The notes under the pieces were generated by a model, which was not told the origin of the DNA, made no database searches, and was given only the letters and a program-made list of their open reading frames with translations. DNA of 64,000 nucleotides from assembly GCA_011009095.1 (NCBI GenBank), contig VTPC01000816.1, positions 1 through 64,000 on the forward strand, given 5' to 3'. This document shows, piece after piece, positions 48,540-60,989 of this stretch; position 1 is the stretch's first letter; each line of letters opens with the position of its first letter. The DNA comes from Ignelater luminosus (Eukaryota; Arthropoda; Insecta; Coleoptera; Elateridae). The position numbers were made by a program, and so were the translations under genes.

Positions 48540-51500
48540 TAAATTTAGTATTTTGGTATACCTACTTTGACCTGTAGATTCATTGCATATTGGAACATTT
48601 GTTTAGAACAATCTGTCAAACCGGAAACGACGTCGACTCTCATTTGTTAAATAGAATCTCAATTTCCTTATTGCTCCGATCGATATCCCTTAGGATTTCT
48701 GGTAAGAAAAATATTGATTATCGATTATGAAAGAATTAGAACAAAAATATCGACTTCGTCTCGTGTTTGACAAGTTGTAGAAAATGTTTTGATTTCCGTA
48801 TTTGAAATCTAGAAGTCGAGTTATAACAGAATGCTAGATTTCAATCTGATAGTTTTACTGGTTACCAAACATGTCCAAAAAACAAAAATCCGCAAAAGAG
48901 GTCGGCTTTTCACGGCACTACTGAAGACCTTATAGAAAGTTACATATTGTATTTTGCATTCTCCATGCATGCATGCTCTGCAATGAATGACAGTTGATCT
49001 AATATCCCATATGATTTTCCTAATATTGATTACAACTTCTAATCTGTCATCAAAGTGCTTTTGAAGTCTCAACTCTGTAAAGAAACCTTTTAGATTTCCA
49101 TACTTTTTAAATTTTTACAATGTCCATCAGATTTTTGACGGTATAGAAGAAATACCTTGAAAAGGTAACGCAAGTCAAATTCTTCCTTCGTTCAAAGTCA
49201 ATCTTTAAGCATTGCCGTTGAATAGTAATTACAAAATGTTTTCAATTGAAAAACCATCCTCTTGTGCTTATATTATTCAATCGAGACATATAAAGATCTT
49301 CACCATATTAACCACAACCTGTGATTATGCTTTTCCCGATCAACTTCCTCTTGGTTTAATGCACTTATATTGGTGAAATACATTAAACCCAGCATGACTT
49401 CCACTACTTTTACGTTCTTAGCTAAAGCCCTCAGGTGTTTTTTCCTTATGGTTGGGTAGTTTTCACTAGTTATCATCTGTTCTGACATACCTATTATGAT
49501 CTATTTATTCTACAAGTGTAGTTCTTGATTTCCTTTCATTTTATTCTTAAAGAAACACATTGTCATAGCTAGCAAAATTTTAATAATAAATCTAAACCTA
49601 ACACAGCCCGAGCTTGAAAGTTGTCCTGTTTTTCAGAAGATCAGTTTGTACTCAATTATAAAGCCTGTCCAAATAATTAACTGAGCCTCTTCTTGATCAT
49701 CTGCATTAGACGGCACGAGAACTCATGTAATTATCAAAAAGTCGTGATGTGGCATGCAAGGAAGAGGAGGTTAGAAGGATTTGATGAAAAGGTGTAACGA
49801 CGATATTGCGTGTCTTTGGGCGACACGATGGAATTATTCTAGATCATCTTCTAGAGAACGGTTTTGCTATGTGACATTCGTGAATTCTGAGAAGACAAAA
49901 GCTATTTATTTTAGAGGTGATGGTGTAACCCTGTTTGCTTGGTTTTTATAATTGTCGATGAAAATTTAATTTAGTAACTTCGTTTCTAGATTTGCAAACT
50001 AGATAATAATACAATTTTGTTGTCCCGTCCCTGGTTTAAATTCAAGTTGTCAACTTGTACTACCTTCGATTAAAAAATCAGAAATGTTGGTAAAATTTTT
50101 ATTTTTGGTATTTAACAAAAAAATCTTACACCGATAATCACATTTTTGCAATGCTGCCATTTGCAAAAAGGAGTCGTAGTAGATCTTGCTTTCTATTAAT
50201 TTAATTTTGTTTTACAATTTTGGACAAATATCATTTTAGAGACTTAATGTTAGCTTTGCATAAACCGCCAAAATGAGGAGTATTTTTATCTTGAATTAGT
50301 CTTTTGATAAGTTTTGATGTAAACCAGACACCTTTTGCACTGTTACCTTATTAACCATTCTCTGTAAGTGTTTTAAAAGCTCTTCTTATGATATTGTGCT
50401 AACGAGTAAATTCTTTTTTCTGCAAACTTTTACTCGACATTTATCTAGTATGAATACAGATTGTACATTATAAATATTCTTTTGATAGCTGTGCTTTCTT
50501 TATCAGTACATTTAAAAACGAAATATTTCTCTTTTAACAAAGGGATCGATCTGAATTAAATTTGTCTGTAATACCCTAATGTAAGTTAAAAGTGAGGGCG
50601 TTAGAAAATTTAATGATTTGGGCGTGTACAATACTTTGTGAATAAAGATGAACGTGAAATCTTTTCATTCAGCTATTATTGTCCAGAAAATAGAATTTTT
50701 TTAAAATACCGATCGTTACTTATCAGATTAATTTTAAAGTAAAAGTGATAGCTCCGTACTGTTAAATGTAAAATATGCTCTTGAGAAAGAGAATAAACTT
50801 TTCGTGACTGAGATTTTTGCTTTTGTAAAGGAGGAAGAGATTGCGCCGGGGTCAAAGCGCGCTTTCCCCTTCACATATTGTCCTGCGAATAATAGATCCC
50901 CGTGTTTTAAAAAAAAAATCGCCAAGGGAAAGGAGTCGTGCGACTATAAATACTAAAAGATTTATTGTTTATTGCAAGAGTGCAAACAGCTAATGTTCGT
51001 AGCTTTTCCTTATTTATGTGTTGAACTTTTGCCTGTTGCGCGATGAAGGAGGCGGCGTAGAAGCAAGTGGTGGTAGAGGCGGTAGTGGTGGTGGTAGCGG
51101 CGGCGGCGGTGGCAGAGTTACTTCGTCGGCATCGAAACAATCAATGATGTAATCCTTCGGAAAACTTCTAGTTGATCCGACGTAAGATAGGGAAGGACGT
51201 GTTTATGAATATAAATGATTAGGACTTCCGTTTCTCGTCAACAAACCTTCTATTTTGTCCATCAGACGCCTCTTTCAATTAACGTAGAATTCAAGGTTTT
51301 AATATAAGCTTTAAATATGTAATTTTTCTTCGGGCAAAAAAAGAATGAAGAAAATGACTTTGTTAAATATAGCGGAAAAAGTAGTTCATATGATCGATTG
51401 GACGGTATCCTTACTTATCTTACATATCCAGACACCAGTGGCGTAACAGTATTCTTTTCCTTTATGTTTACACCAACAACACATACAGTATTAGCCTAGA

Positions 51501-53500
51501 GGACTAACTTTCACTAAACAACATCAAAAGATGAGCTAGAGGCTGAAAGTATTCATTTCAAAATATTTCCATGTAATATTTAAATTATGCGTTACGTAAA
51601 ATTTCAACATCAAAGATGAACTTGATTACTGAACGAACTTCCTCCCACATACACACGGACACAATTTGACTAAATTTTCTTGAATGTATTGAAATTATTT
51701 TGGTGTAACCCATTTATGTACTCATTTGTTGGCTTTGAATTCCTACAAAGACTGGAGAGACATGATTCAAAGTAAATTAAGGACATTGTTGGGGTTGGTT
51801 GCTCGGTGGTAACGGAAAAGAAGAAGAGGACTCCAGAATACTGGACGAAAATAGGTTTCTATTCGAAAGCATTGAAGTTTATAAGGTCGGATACGTTATC
51901 GAGGAAAATAATATGAAGTTTTAGACTCTTGTAAAAGGTTACTCAAGAGGAAGGTTGACTTATGACATTCAAACTCTCTATTTATAGTAAAGTATAAAAA
52001 ATAAGTTGAAGGCGAAATTATTTTGCAATATTTCAGCATATAAAGGGAATATTGGAATTTTTTATTGGAAAAGCTACAGCTTTGATTTTTCATCTTTTTT
52101 GCCTCCCTGTACGCGCTGGCAAAGTTTTAACTTTGATATGAAAATAAATTCAATTTATACCGATTTCTCTTTAACTTTTAATGCGGTTAAGGTTTTATTA
52201 AAATATCAGCTTGTGGTAAGTGTAATGCTATTGATTTCACTTCTCTGAAGTGAAGTCGTTTTGGACTTCCTGCTAGTAATATTCTGATTTTTAATTTGTA
52301 ATTATTAAACTTTTTCAATTTATCTGGAGATTCTGTTAAAGTCGATTTAAATATAAATATAGCAAACAAAAGCCTTGTACTAAACATACAAAATAGGAAT
52401 GGCAATAGCCTTATAGTAGTAGTGAGCTGTACACAGCCTTCACCAATATTCCCCCTAGGTCACATCCTACGTAATCTTAATCATAGATTCAAATCCAGTT
52501 GTCATAACGAATTCTGTGTAAATCGGATATAAGTAGCAAGATATTATTGAAGGCAGGAATGGATTTAGGTACCATTATCAATATGGTAATGAAATGTTAT
52601 CTTTGTACTATTGTCATTTTACAAATTTAGATTAAAAATTACGTAATTTTAAATTCTTATTTCTTTTCTGTTTAAGAATTAAAAGTGCGCTGTATTTTAC
52701 TGCAACAAACATCTTGATTAAAGAACTATAAAATCAGTGACGAATTTAGAACTGGCAAATGGAAGGAGGCTTGAGAAAATTACGAAAATTACCTAATTAT
52801 AATTACTTACATCAATGGGGGGCTCCAGTTACTGTCGCCTTCCCGTAGATTCCCCACTGATTACGATTTTACCTAGAAATCTTCTTCCTAAATAATTACT
52901 TGAGATTTTCTGTCGATTATGAACTTATCCGCCAGAAGGAAATTTTTCAAACAGTTCTTTCTCTTGCTGTAGCTTTACTTACCACTTACGTTCTTATAAG
53001 AGTGTTTGAAAATTATGTTTTTAAGAGCGAAAAGCACAAGATCATCACCAATAAGACATTGCACTCAAATGGTGTCAGTATCCTTCGTATTGAATTTATA
53101 AAATGAATTCTTTTACCAAATCGAGAAAGTCAGCAGTGCCAGACTTTCTATAAGTTGACAACTATCGATTCGTACCGTTAGAACTCTCCCTGGATTTATA
53201 AAAATCAGTACTTTGCAGTATATATATTTTAAGGATCTTTGACAACCTTTTAGACAAGCACCGCGAATTAAGGTATTTATCTGAAGACCAGGGATTATAT
53301 CATCTAGCTGCCATATTCTGGTTTTGGTGCTCATTGAAATTCTTACCAAACTAACAGAAATTTAACAATGCATATGATGCTTTTGTTCCGTAAACTTGTC
53401 ACTATGGAATTGGTGGTCGATAATCACTAAAAGACTGAAAAAAAGACGCTCTGAAATGTTATGGGTTTCCTGTGTATGGGCATTTGACATGAAATAACTA
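48540..53500. other. AT-rich non-coding stretch with one GC-rich patch
   Basis: Nothing coding was recognised. The patch at 50830-51180 is GC-richer and contains an imperfect GGT/GGC triplet run (51065-51115) and a TATAAATA word (about 50945). It could be an alternative promoter or 5' exon, but there is no supporting splice signal that I trust. Confidence 0.4.
51065..51115. repeat. Imperfect (GGT/GGC)n triplet tract
   Basis: Interrupted GGTGGTAG...GGCGGCGGCGG sequence. On the minus strand an open frame (50907-51140) reads it as Ala/Thr-rich, without other protein-like character. Confidence 0.8.
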
Positions 53501-53519
53501 ATGTAGACTAACGCTTTCT

Positions 53520-55265
53520 TTATTACTTCGCGCCCTTTTCTTATGAGAAGCTGTCATTGCTCAAGGGACTCTACTCTCATATTCCATTAAGGCTTCTCCT
53601 GCACTAACCGACCATGAGCTATAAAACTTCATAATCCAATTTGTTATACCTGAACTCTTATTAAAGGAAAAGAAAACCTATCACCTTTACAGGGAAAGCT
53701 TTCATGGCTTAAATAACTTGCTTTGCATGTTGCACCTGTCCCATCCATGCCGCCGAAGGTGCCAATACCTAAAAGCTTGATAGCGAAACCTATTACAATA
53801 GCAGCGCTCTTTTCTTATAACCTTTTTATGGAAAGCTGTCGTGGGTCAAAAGATTTGACTTAAGTGCACCTTTCAGACTGTCTGCGACGGCCAACCATGT
53901 GCTATGAAATTAGAATTCTTATGTTCAAAGGGATAATATCGACTACCGAGCTTTGCGTTTTTTTTTCTTGCCTTGTCATCGGAAGCGTTCCTGACTTAAA
54001 GGACTAGTTTTGAATGTCTTTAAATTGCCCTTCCAATTAATGCCGCCTTCGAAGGCAATATCTAAAAGCTTGATGAACCTGCTACAATGTCAACCGTCAT
54101 ACTCTGCACTTCTTTTTTATTTTCTCTTATGGGAAGCTGGAGTCAAATAACTCGACCTCTATGTTTCTTCAGGACTGCCTGCGACAGCCAACCACAGACT
54201 ATAAACCCTCAATTCTTATATCTAAAATATTGAATAATACCAACCATCGCGCTATTATTTTTTCCTTAATTTTAATTTTTCTAGGAAATGCTTTTGTGGC
54301 TTAAAGCCTTGAATGTTTTTTTAAATCCTCCTGCGGTGGTTACCAATCAAGCTTTTGCTCTTCCGAACCACACCGCCTTTGGCGCCTTTGCTGTAATGTC
54401 AACTACTGCGCTTCGCTCGACTTGATGTTTCTTCAAAATTGCCTGTGACTGCTCAATGTGGACTATAAAATTCCAATGCTTATACGAGTATCTGAAATCT
54501 TCTTGAAGAATCCTATCATAATATGAATTGTCGCCCTATTTGCTTTTCTATATTTACCTTTTCAAGGAAAGCTGCCATGGCTTTGCATGTTCAAAACCAC
54601 CTACTATAGCCAGTGGTCGGAATATCATATAACTGTGTATTCCGCGTTCGACAGCAACGTGAAACGTTTAGAGAGGAGCCTATCATGCCTTATTACCTTC
54701 TTATGGGAAGTTCTCATGGCTTAAAGAGCTCGATTTACTACACGTCTGCGGCGAACAAACACGAGCAAAGAAATTTCTCCCGCCCAATTCTCATACCTGA
54801 AACTTGAGGTATCACAATGTCTTTTCCAAATACATCTTTGTTGGCTTAGAGGGTTCGATTTGCATGCCTCTTCAAGCCTTCCTGCGCCTACGGTGTTAAC
54901 TGTCACATGATCTACCTTCTTCAGTTTTCGTACCTTCTTGGGAGAAACTTTCACGACTTCAAGGGTTCGATTTACACGTTTCTTTCAAGGCTGGCTGAGG
55001 CGGCCAACAATTGGATTACGCCATTTCCAACCTCGGTCGAACTTTGCTTTTTCTGCTATACCACTGCGATTATACCAGAAACCTTCTTAGAGTAACCGAC
55101 AACCGTCGCTCTTCGAGCTTTTTTTCTATTGCTTGTGGCTTTCCATATTATTCTTTCAAGGTTGCTTATGGCGGCCAACAATTGGATTACGCCATTTCAA
55201 ACCTAGTCGTGCCCCCTTCGCTGGCAATAAAACGTATTACAATGTTAACCATCCCGCTTTACATC
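53520..55265. repeat. Diverged tandem repeat family, unit about 140-150 bp, with a GC-palindromic core
   Basis: Recurring order: (T/A)TGGGAAGCTGTCATGGCTTA, then a CGATTT-like word, TTTCTTCAAGG, CTGCCTGCGACGGCCAACCA, CTATAAA.TTC and AATTCTTATACCTGAAA, then TATTACAATGTCAACC and GCGCTTCGC. GAAGCTG-type words occur near 53545, 53692, 53829, 53981, 54128, 54285, 54565, 54704, 54830 and 54940, mostly 110-157 bp apart. A 31-bp piece beginning GGCGGCCAACAATTGGATTA is repeated almost exactly at 54999 and 55170. Copies differ mainly at CpG-rich positions and by indels, so the array is old. Frames inside it are incidental. Confidence 0.8.
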
Positions 55266-55269
55266 CATA

Positions 55270-58200
55270 CATAGACCGACTACTTCGCATCGCTTATTGC
55301 CTTTAGTGATGATGAGAAATCGAAAAATAAAATAAGTATAAACAGAGAAAACTTACGATAAAAATCAAAAATGCAATCAATTTTACATTCGTCTTAAGTT
55401 TAACAGGTGCAGCTTATCATCTGGATTTCTCTAGACCGCTGGAACCGTCGTGCTTTAGAAAGAAATTCTTTATTAGAGGTTGCAGAATAATCGGCTCTGA
55501 TGATATAAGTCGATTTTCAAAATTTGTTAAGTTTGTTTTAGTCCGCGGACACGATCTTTACCCCAAAAGTTTCCTATTATGGCCCATCCCTCATGGAAGA
55601 ATGTTGAAGGCATATTTTAAGAAAAAAAGGCGAATAACTTAGTTAACCTTAGCTGCACTGATACACCCGCTTCATCAGACGCTTTCACACAGGATAAACA
55701 TAGATTTTTCTGTAGCGCTGCTCATGTTAGTGAGAAATCGCTAGAGATGAATAGAATGCGTTTTGGTCTTCATAACTCCCTCTGGCAATACACGATCAGG
55801 CTTCACCTCCACAATGATGCCGTTTTTCAGCAACGTCGCAAATGTATTTGGGAGAAGCTATCGTAAACTGAAAGATCTTGCTTTGCCCAATCACCATATA
55901 GAGGGTGCTTCTATATTCATTCAGCATATTCCTGAGTCGAACGTAAGCGCAGTTTGCTAAGTAAACTTATATGTTGCAATTGCAAACTATATTGTTTTCA
56001 AGGTTCCAAAGTTTATTCAATCGGTATTGAGAATAGCATTAACTGTACTTTTTTTTGGACGCATTGTTTTTGAATGTTACAGATTCTTGGGATAGTATTT
56101 CGTTTTTGTGACTACCTGTATTTATTTTATGATTACAAGATTAGTTCTTAATGAGTCACATTTTAAAAAATTAAAATGAGACATTCTGAGTGATATTGAA
56201 CTTAAACTTTTTATTTCGTGACATTTTGGTGGAGGTATCGAAACATCTCGCTTATCACCAAATAAGTTTAAAAGGATTAAAGCAAGCTGAATGTTTGATA
56301 AGATAACAGAAATAATAATGTAATATTCCTTCAGAAATTAAGAGACGAAGGCAACAAAAAGGGAAGTGCTGACAGGCAGAAAATTTGTAAATCCACTACT
56401 CAAAAAACCTTTTAAATCTTGCTTCACGTAGATTCTGATGAAATACACTTTGGAATTTCATTTTTGTGTTAATTTATTCTGTTGGGTAATTTTGGGAGGT
56501 TTGCCCCTGTTATAACATAAATTGCAATTATTAAAGAAATCTTTTTAATTTGATATTTTATAATTTTCATATATTTTTTTTCTTCCTATTAACCTAGCAA
56601 ATAAATTTTCCTCGCTCCATTGTTTTTCCAAGATATTTTTCACGGTTGAAATGTTAAGTGCATAAGCGTGTTTCACACATGCATGATTAAAAATTCACAT
56701 AATTTGTTGAAACGTTTAATTTTGTATTGCGTACACTGCTTTAAAATAAAATAAAAATGGTAAAAGTGATAAATAATGTTTTGGCGGGAAATTTAAATTT
56801 TTAATAATGTTAAAATGTTCGTCACGAAATAACCGAATACATTAATCTAGAGAGAATCTATAAATATTTTTTTGGCAATCGTTCAATAATTCTAATTACT
56901 ATTATTAACCTTCAGTCAACCGCTTTCTATACCCTGACTTCATTATGTTAAAATAGTCGCCTTGATTTTTTCCAATTCGACCTTTTCTTTTACCCAGACA
57001 AAATAGTTAAAAGATAATTAAAAACAATATCATCCTATCAATTAAAAAGTGATCATTGAGCAATAAATTAAAAAATAATATACATATGTGTTCATAAACT
57101 CCTAGAACGGCTAAAACGAAAGTTGATGTTATATCATTAAAATCGAAATTGATCAAAATCCACTTTCACTGAGCCATACTGTAAGGTCAAGCTTAATTGA
57201 CGCTCAATTTGATCCATCGAAAACGACATCATTCGACAACGAATGGACACATTGGAAACACTAAAAGGATGAGGAAACATTAACGTTGGAAATAAAACTA
57301 TTTTATGTTCCCGTAAATTCAATTTATTTTTGAAATGGTGGCAAATCGATGAAAATGTTTTGACGTTAGACTTGGAATTTTTTTCTTCCGGTAACGTTCG
57401 TCTTTCTTTAATGGACAAAAACCAAGTTGTTTGTCCCTTTTAAAATTCATATAACGCAATATTCGGGACAAAATGTTGTCAATGCAATTATTTTATAATC
57501 GCCCTGGATTACATGTATATTCTGAGAGAAAAGCTCGTACCAACCTAAATTGAGTTTCCCAACCGAAACGCATTGTTTGCTTGTATAATTTTAGGGGTCG
57601 CCTTTGAATATTTAGCGAACACTGGAATTTGTTAAATGTATGTACAAACATTACGTGCGTTTTTGTTATTAAAAATTTAACCCAACTAAGTTAGTTTACC
57701 AATTAACTTTTGCAACTTAATTTTCAGAGGGTTTTCTTTTTTTTGTGGATGTTGTGTATTGTTTTATATTTTTAATCTCTTTAATCTTCTTATTTTATGA
57801 GGTCGTATAATTGCCGCAAATTATTCAGAGATAGATTTGCTGATAAAATACTTAATCCGGATCTGTAAAATAGGAAATTAAAATAGTGATTCCATGAAGA
57901 ATGGCATAAACCATTCTTTGTTTAAATAATTTAAAAGAGTAAATGTGTATCTCTCATGGATGTCGTCGTTCTGGTTCGTTGAGTTTTGAGAGATCTGCGT
58001 GAGTTTATACCGTGGTACAAGGTTAAAGTCAAACGCGGGCCACCCCTCGTAACCCCGCCTTATAACCGGCATTACAGCAGCGTACATTAACCCGTTCAAT
58101 CACTAGAGTTGAAGGTGACTGTGCTATACTATATACAATTTTATGTTGTTTTGTTCTGTGGATGTGTATATGTATGCGGTGCTGACCTTGGAAAAAGAAG

Positions 58201-59900
58201 ATTCTTCCTAGCTTAATAAAATTTTTATTTACGCAACATTCTCTCCTCTCTTTACGTCTCCTTCAGTTTCGCCACTAAGAAATTATTTATTACGTTCTCA
58301 CTGTGCTGTGATTGTTTAGGTTTATAAATGTGAACTATAAATATAATATAGAACAACATGTTTGGTTGATATCTTGCGAGTTTCCTACGTTTATTAATAA
58401 TTCTAATAAAATTATAGAGGGTGGTGGAATCTGTTTTTTGTCTTGACTTTATGTTTTTGTTTACCATAACAAAACAATTAAATAGGACAAACAAGAGGAA
58501 TAAATACCTCAAAAAGAGTATAAAACTCCATTATAGGAGAATGTTATTGTTTATCTAAGCAGTGAACACCCTTTAAACGCACTATGTGGTTTTTCTCTGT
58601 TTCCGAGCTCATCAAATGCATTTAAAACAGTAAAATAAATAAATAATAGGTATAATGAACTTTGCTCAAAAACAAAAAAATTATTTTATTTAAGATTTTC
58701 TCATTTTCGAATTATTAATGTTCTAAAAGAAGTTGGAAGATATGACTGGAACATAGACGGTCGCTCAAAACCTTTTTTGGAAAAAATTGGATGAAATGTT
58801 GGTAGCGTTTTTGATACATTGGTATTCAGGAGATTTTTTTGTCGATGTTTTTCCCTGTTTTGATCTTTGTCCGAACAGCCCTCGATGATACATCAGAACT
58901 TGATCATTGGAAAATTGCCATCTTTTATAATTGCAAGCGTTCTTTCTCTTTGTCTCTCAGCCGTAGGTTCAATTTTCTTTCCATATAGCTATATTAAGTC
59001 ATCAATCAGGCAAAGCAAAGACCTGGCTTATTTCAGATGGTTTGGCTTGGTGGAGGGCGATCTTTGATCGTGGGAATCCGTAGATAGTCCTGGTAGAAAA
59101 CGATAGTTCCTACCTATCTTATTTGCAGTGAGAAAAAGCCAATATTATCTTGATTTTTCAAGTCAATAATTAGCGTCCAATAATGGTTTGATTTAGTGTT
59201 TTCTGTGTAACAACTAAACTCTGACCTTAAGTAGTCGTCGAAACCAGCAATACTGAAAACATAAGAAGACTCACCAAAGTAATCTATTTACAACTGCATT
59301 TCTGTTCAAAGACAATAATTTCTATACTTACAGCATTTCAGTTAAACGTAATTCCTAAACTTGCTTGCTCAATATAAATAAACCCCTGAAGTTTATCAGA
59401 TAGCTTTCATTATTGCTTAAGCATGATTCTGAAAATACAATTTAAAAATTAATGGGATCAATATCTAATACTTAACATCAAATTTTACTTTACGCACAAC
59501 ACTAGATTGAACTTTGGAGCCTGTTTTTACCAGGTCCTTGCTGACAAATGTTCTTTTTAATGCAGATGAGAGAATCAAGACCTTGATCAAAATACAAATA
59601 AACAAAATGACGTACAGTTAGAGTTCGCTGTTCTTTAATAAATTGGGATTTTCGAAGTCTACCACTGTCTTCTTACAAAGAGTGTCTCTCGATTGAAAAG
59701 TATATAGGTTCGTTGGCTGTGGAAATTATAGAGATACTGGCTCGTTCCACTTGTCACAGGACACTGTATGGGTCGCACTTGCTCTGAAATTCTAAAATGT
59801 TCTCCATCTTTTTATCTCCCTAGAGTGCCCTTGAAAGTGCTAATCTTTTTAATCTCGAAAAAGGGGCATATCAGTATCTTTTGAGAAGAAGCTCTTTAAA
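55270..59900. other. AT-rich non-coding stretch
   Basis: No recognisable gene or mobile element. Open frames (57137-57418, 57878-58099, 58252-58512) show no conserved motif. A GC-richer patch at 58010-58095 is short and unexplained. Confidence 0.45.
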
Positions 59901-59929
59901 GCGCCCTATCTTCTAACTTCATCCTTTCC

Positions 59930-60665
59930 AATCATACTATCTTTGCGGCAATACCTGAAATATTCTTGAAGACAACTATTTTCAATGCAGTGTTAACTGC
60001 TTTACTTGGCGCTCCGAAAACGCGCCGCCTGCAGCGGCCAATCATTGGATCTCGCTCTTCCCACTTTACGTTAGGGTTGGGAAAAGGCTACTTTTTTTAG
60101 TTTTTACCAGACTAGTGGTAGAATTGGATTAAATCGTTCAAAAATGGTTTAAACCAGTCAAAAACGGTTAATTATTTTATTTAGATTTACTTTGTGGAAC
60201 TCCATGTTAATATAATTATTCTAATTTTAAAAGCGGTTAAAATTGACCGGAATCTCGTTTTAACGTCTATACAGGCTACCCAATTTATCTCGGTACATGT
60301 AGGTAGGCAACACATATAGCAAGTGACTGAATCTGTAACCGCTCAACTTCGAACTTCACCCTTTCCAATAAAGGTGTCTTGAAGTAAACTACTACAATGT
60401 CAACCGTTTCATTTCGCACTCCAATAGCAAATTAACTTCCCCCCTTTCATTTTGCGTATCATTGCAAAGCCGCCTACGGCGATCAACAGTCTTTCTTACG
60501 TGATACTACAATTGCTCTGCATGCCCATTTAAGGCCTCTTACGGCAACCTTTGAAGAATTATTACAATGTCAACTGATGTAATTCGCGCTTCAATAACGG
60601 GCCACCTGCAGCGGCTAACGGTTAAGCTTCGGCCTCCCCACTTTACGTACCTTTGCAACATCGTG
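59930..60665. repeat. Second cluster of the 53.5-55.3 kb repeat family
   Basis: Shares TTACAATGTCAAC (60392 and 60566 regions) and CGCCGCCTGCAGCGGCCAAT (60021), GCCGCCTACGGCGATCAACA (60469) and GCCACCTGCAGCGGCTAACG (60601) with the family at 53.5-55.3 kb. Between them lies unrelated AT-rich DNA (about 60070-60330). The GC cores are near-palindromic. Confidence 0.7.
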
Positions 60666-60767
60666 TACAATCAGAATTCGTCTGGTGGTGATGTGAATCA
60701 TCTAACGATAAGATTCCAAGCGACCTCTTTGATCACCCTCAATTAGGGATCGTCCTGAGAATTTTAT

Positions 60768-60987
60768 TCTATACTTGCGGCGCCGAACATATAGGAGTGA
60801 TCACTTGTTATTCTTGTAATATTCCCAAAAAGAAGGAGAAATTCCCTCAAATTGGCAAGTTGAGTACAGTTCACACGAGGTAAACGGTTGTAGATAACTT
60901 GCCAATTTGAGGGGATTTTCCCTTTTTTGGGAATGTCAGCAGAATTACACGCGATTACTCTATCTGTTCAGCGTAGCAAGTATAGCA
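60768..60987. mobile_element. Foldback/MITE-like inverted repeat, about 220 bp
   Basis: The arms at about 60768-60861 and 60896-60987 are imperfect reverse complements. The inner part is strongest: TCAAATTGGCAAGTT (left) pairs with AACTTGCCAATTTGA (right), then AATTCCC with GGGGATT, and ATTCCCAAAAA with TTTTTTGGGAAT. The outer parts still pair (TATACTTG with CAAGTATA; GCCGAACATATAG with CTATCTGTTCAGC). The loop is about 34 nt. It is a MITE or foldback element, or a structured transcript if transcribed. No target duplication is certain. Confidence 0.75.
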
Positions 60988-60989
60988 AC

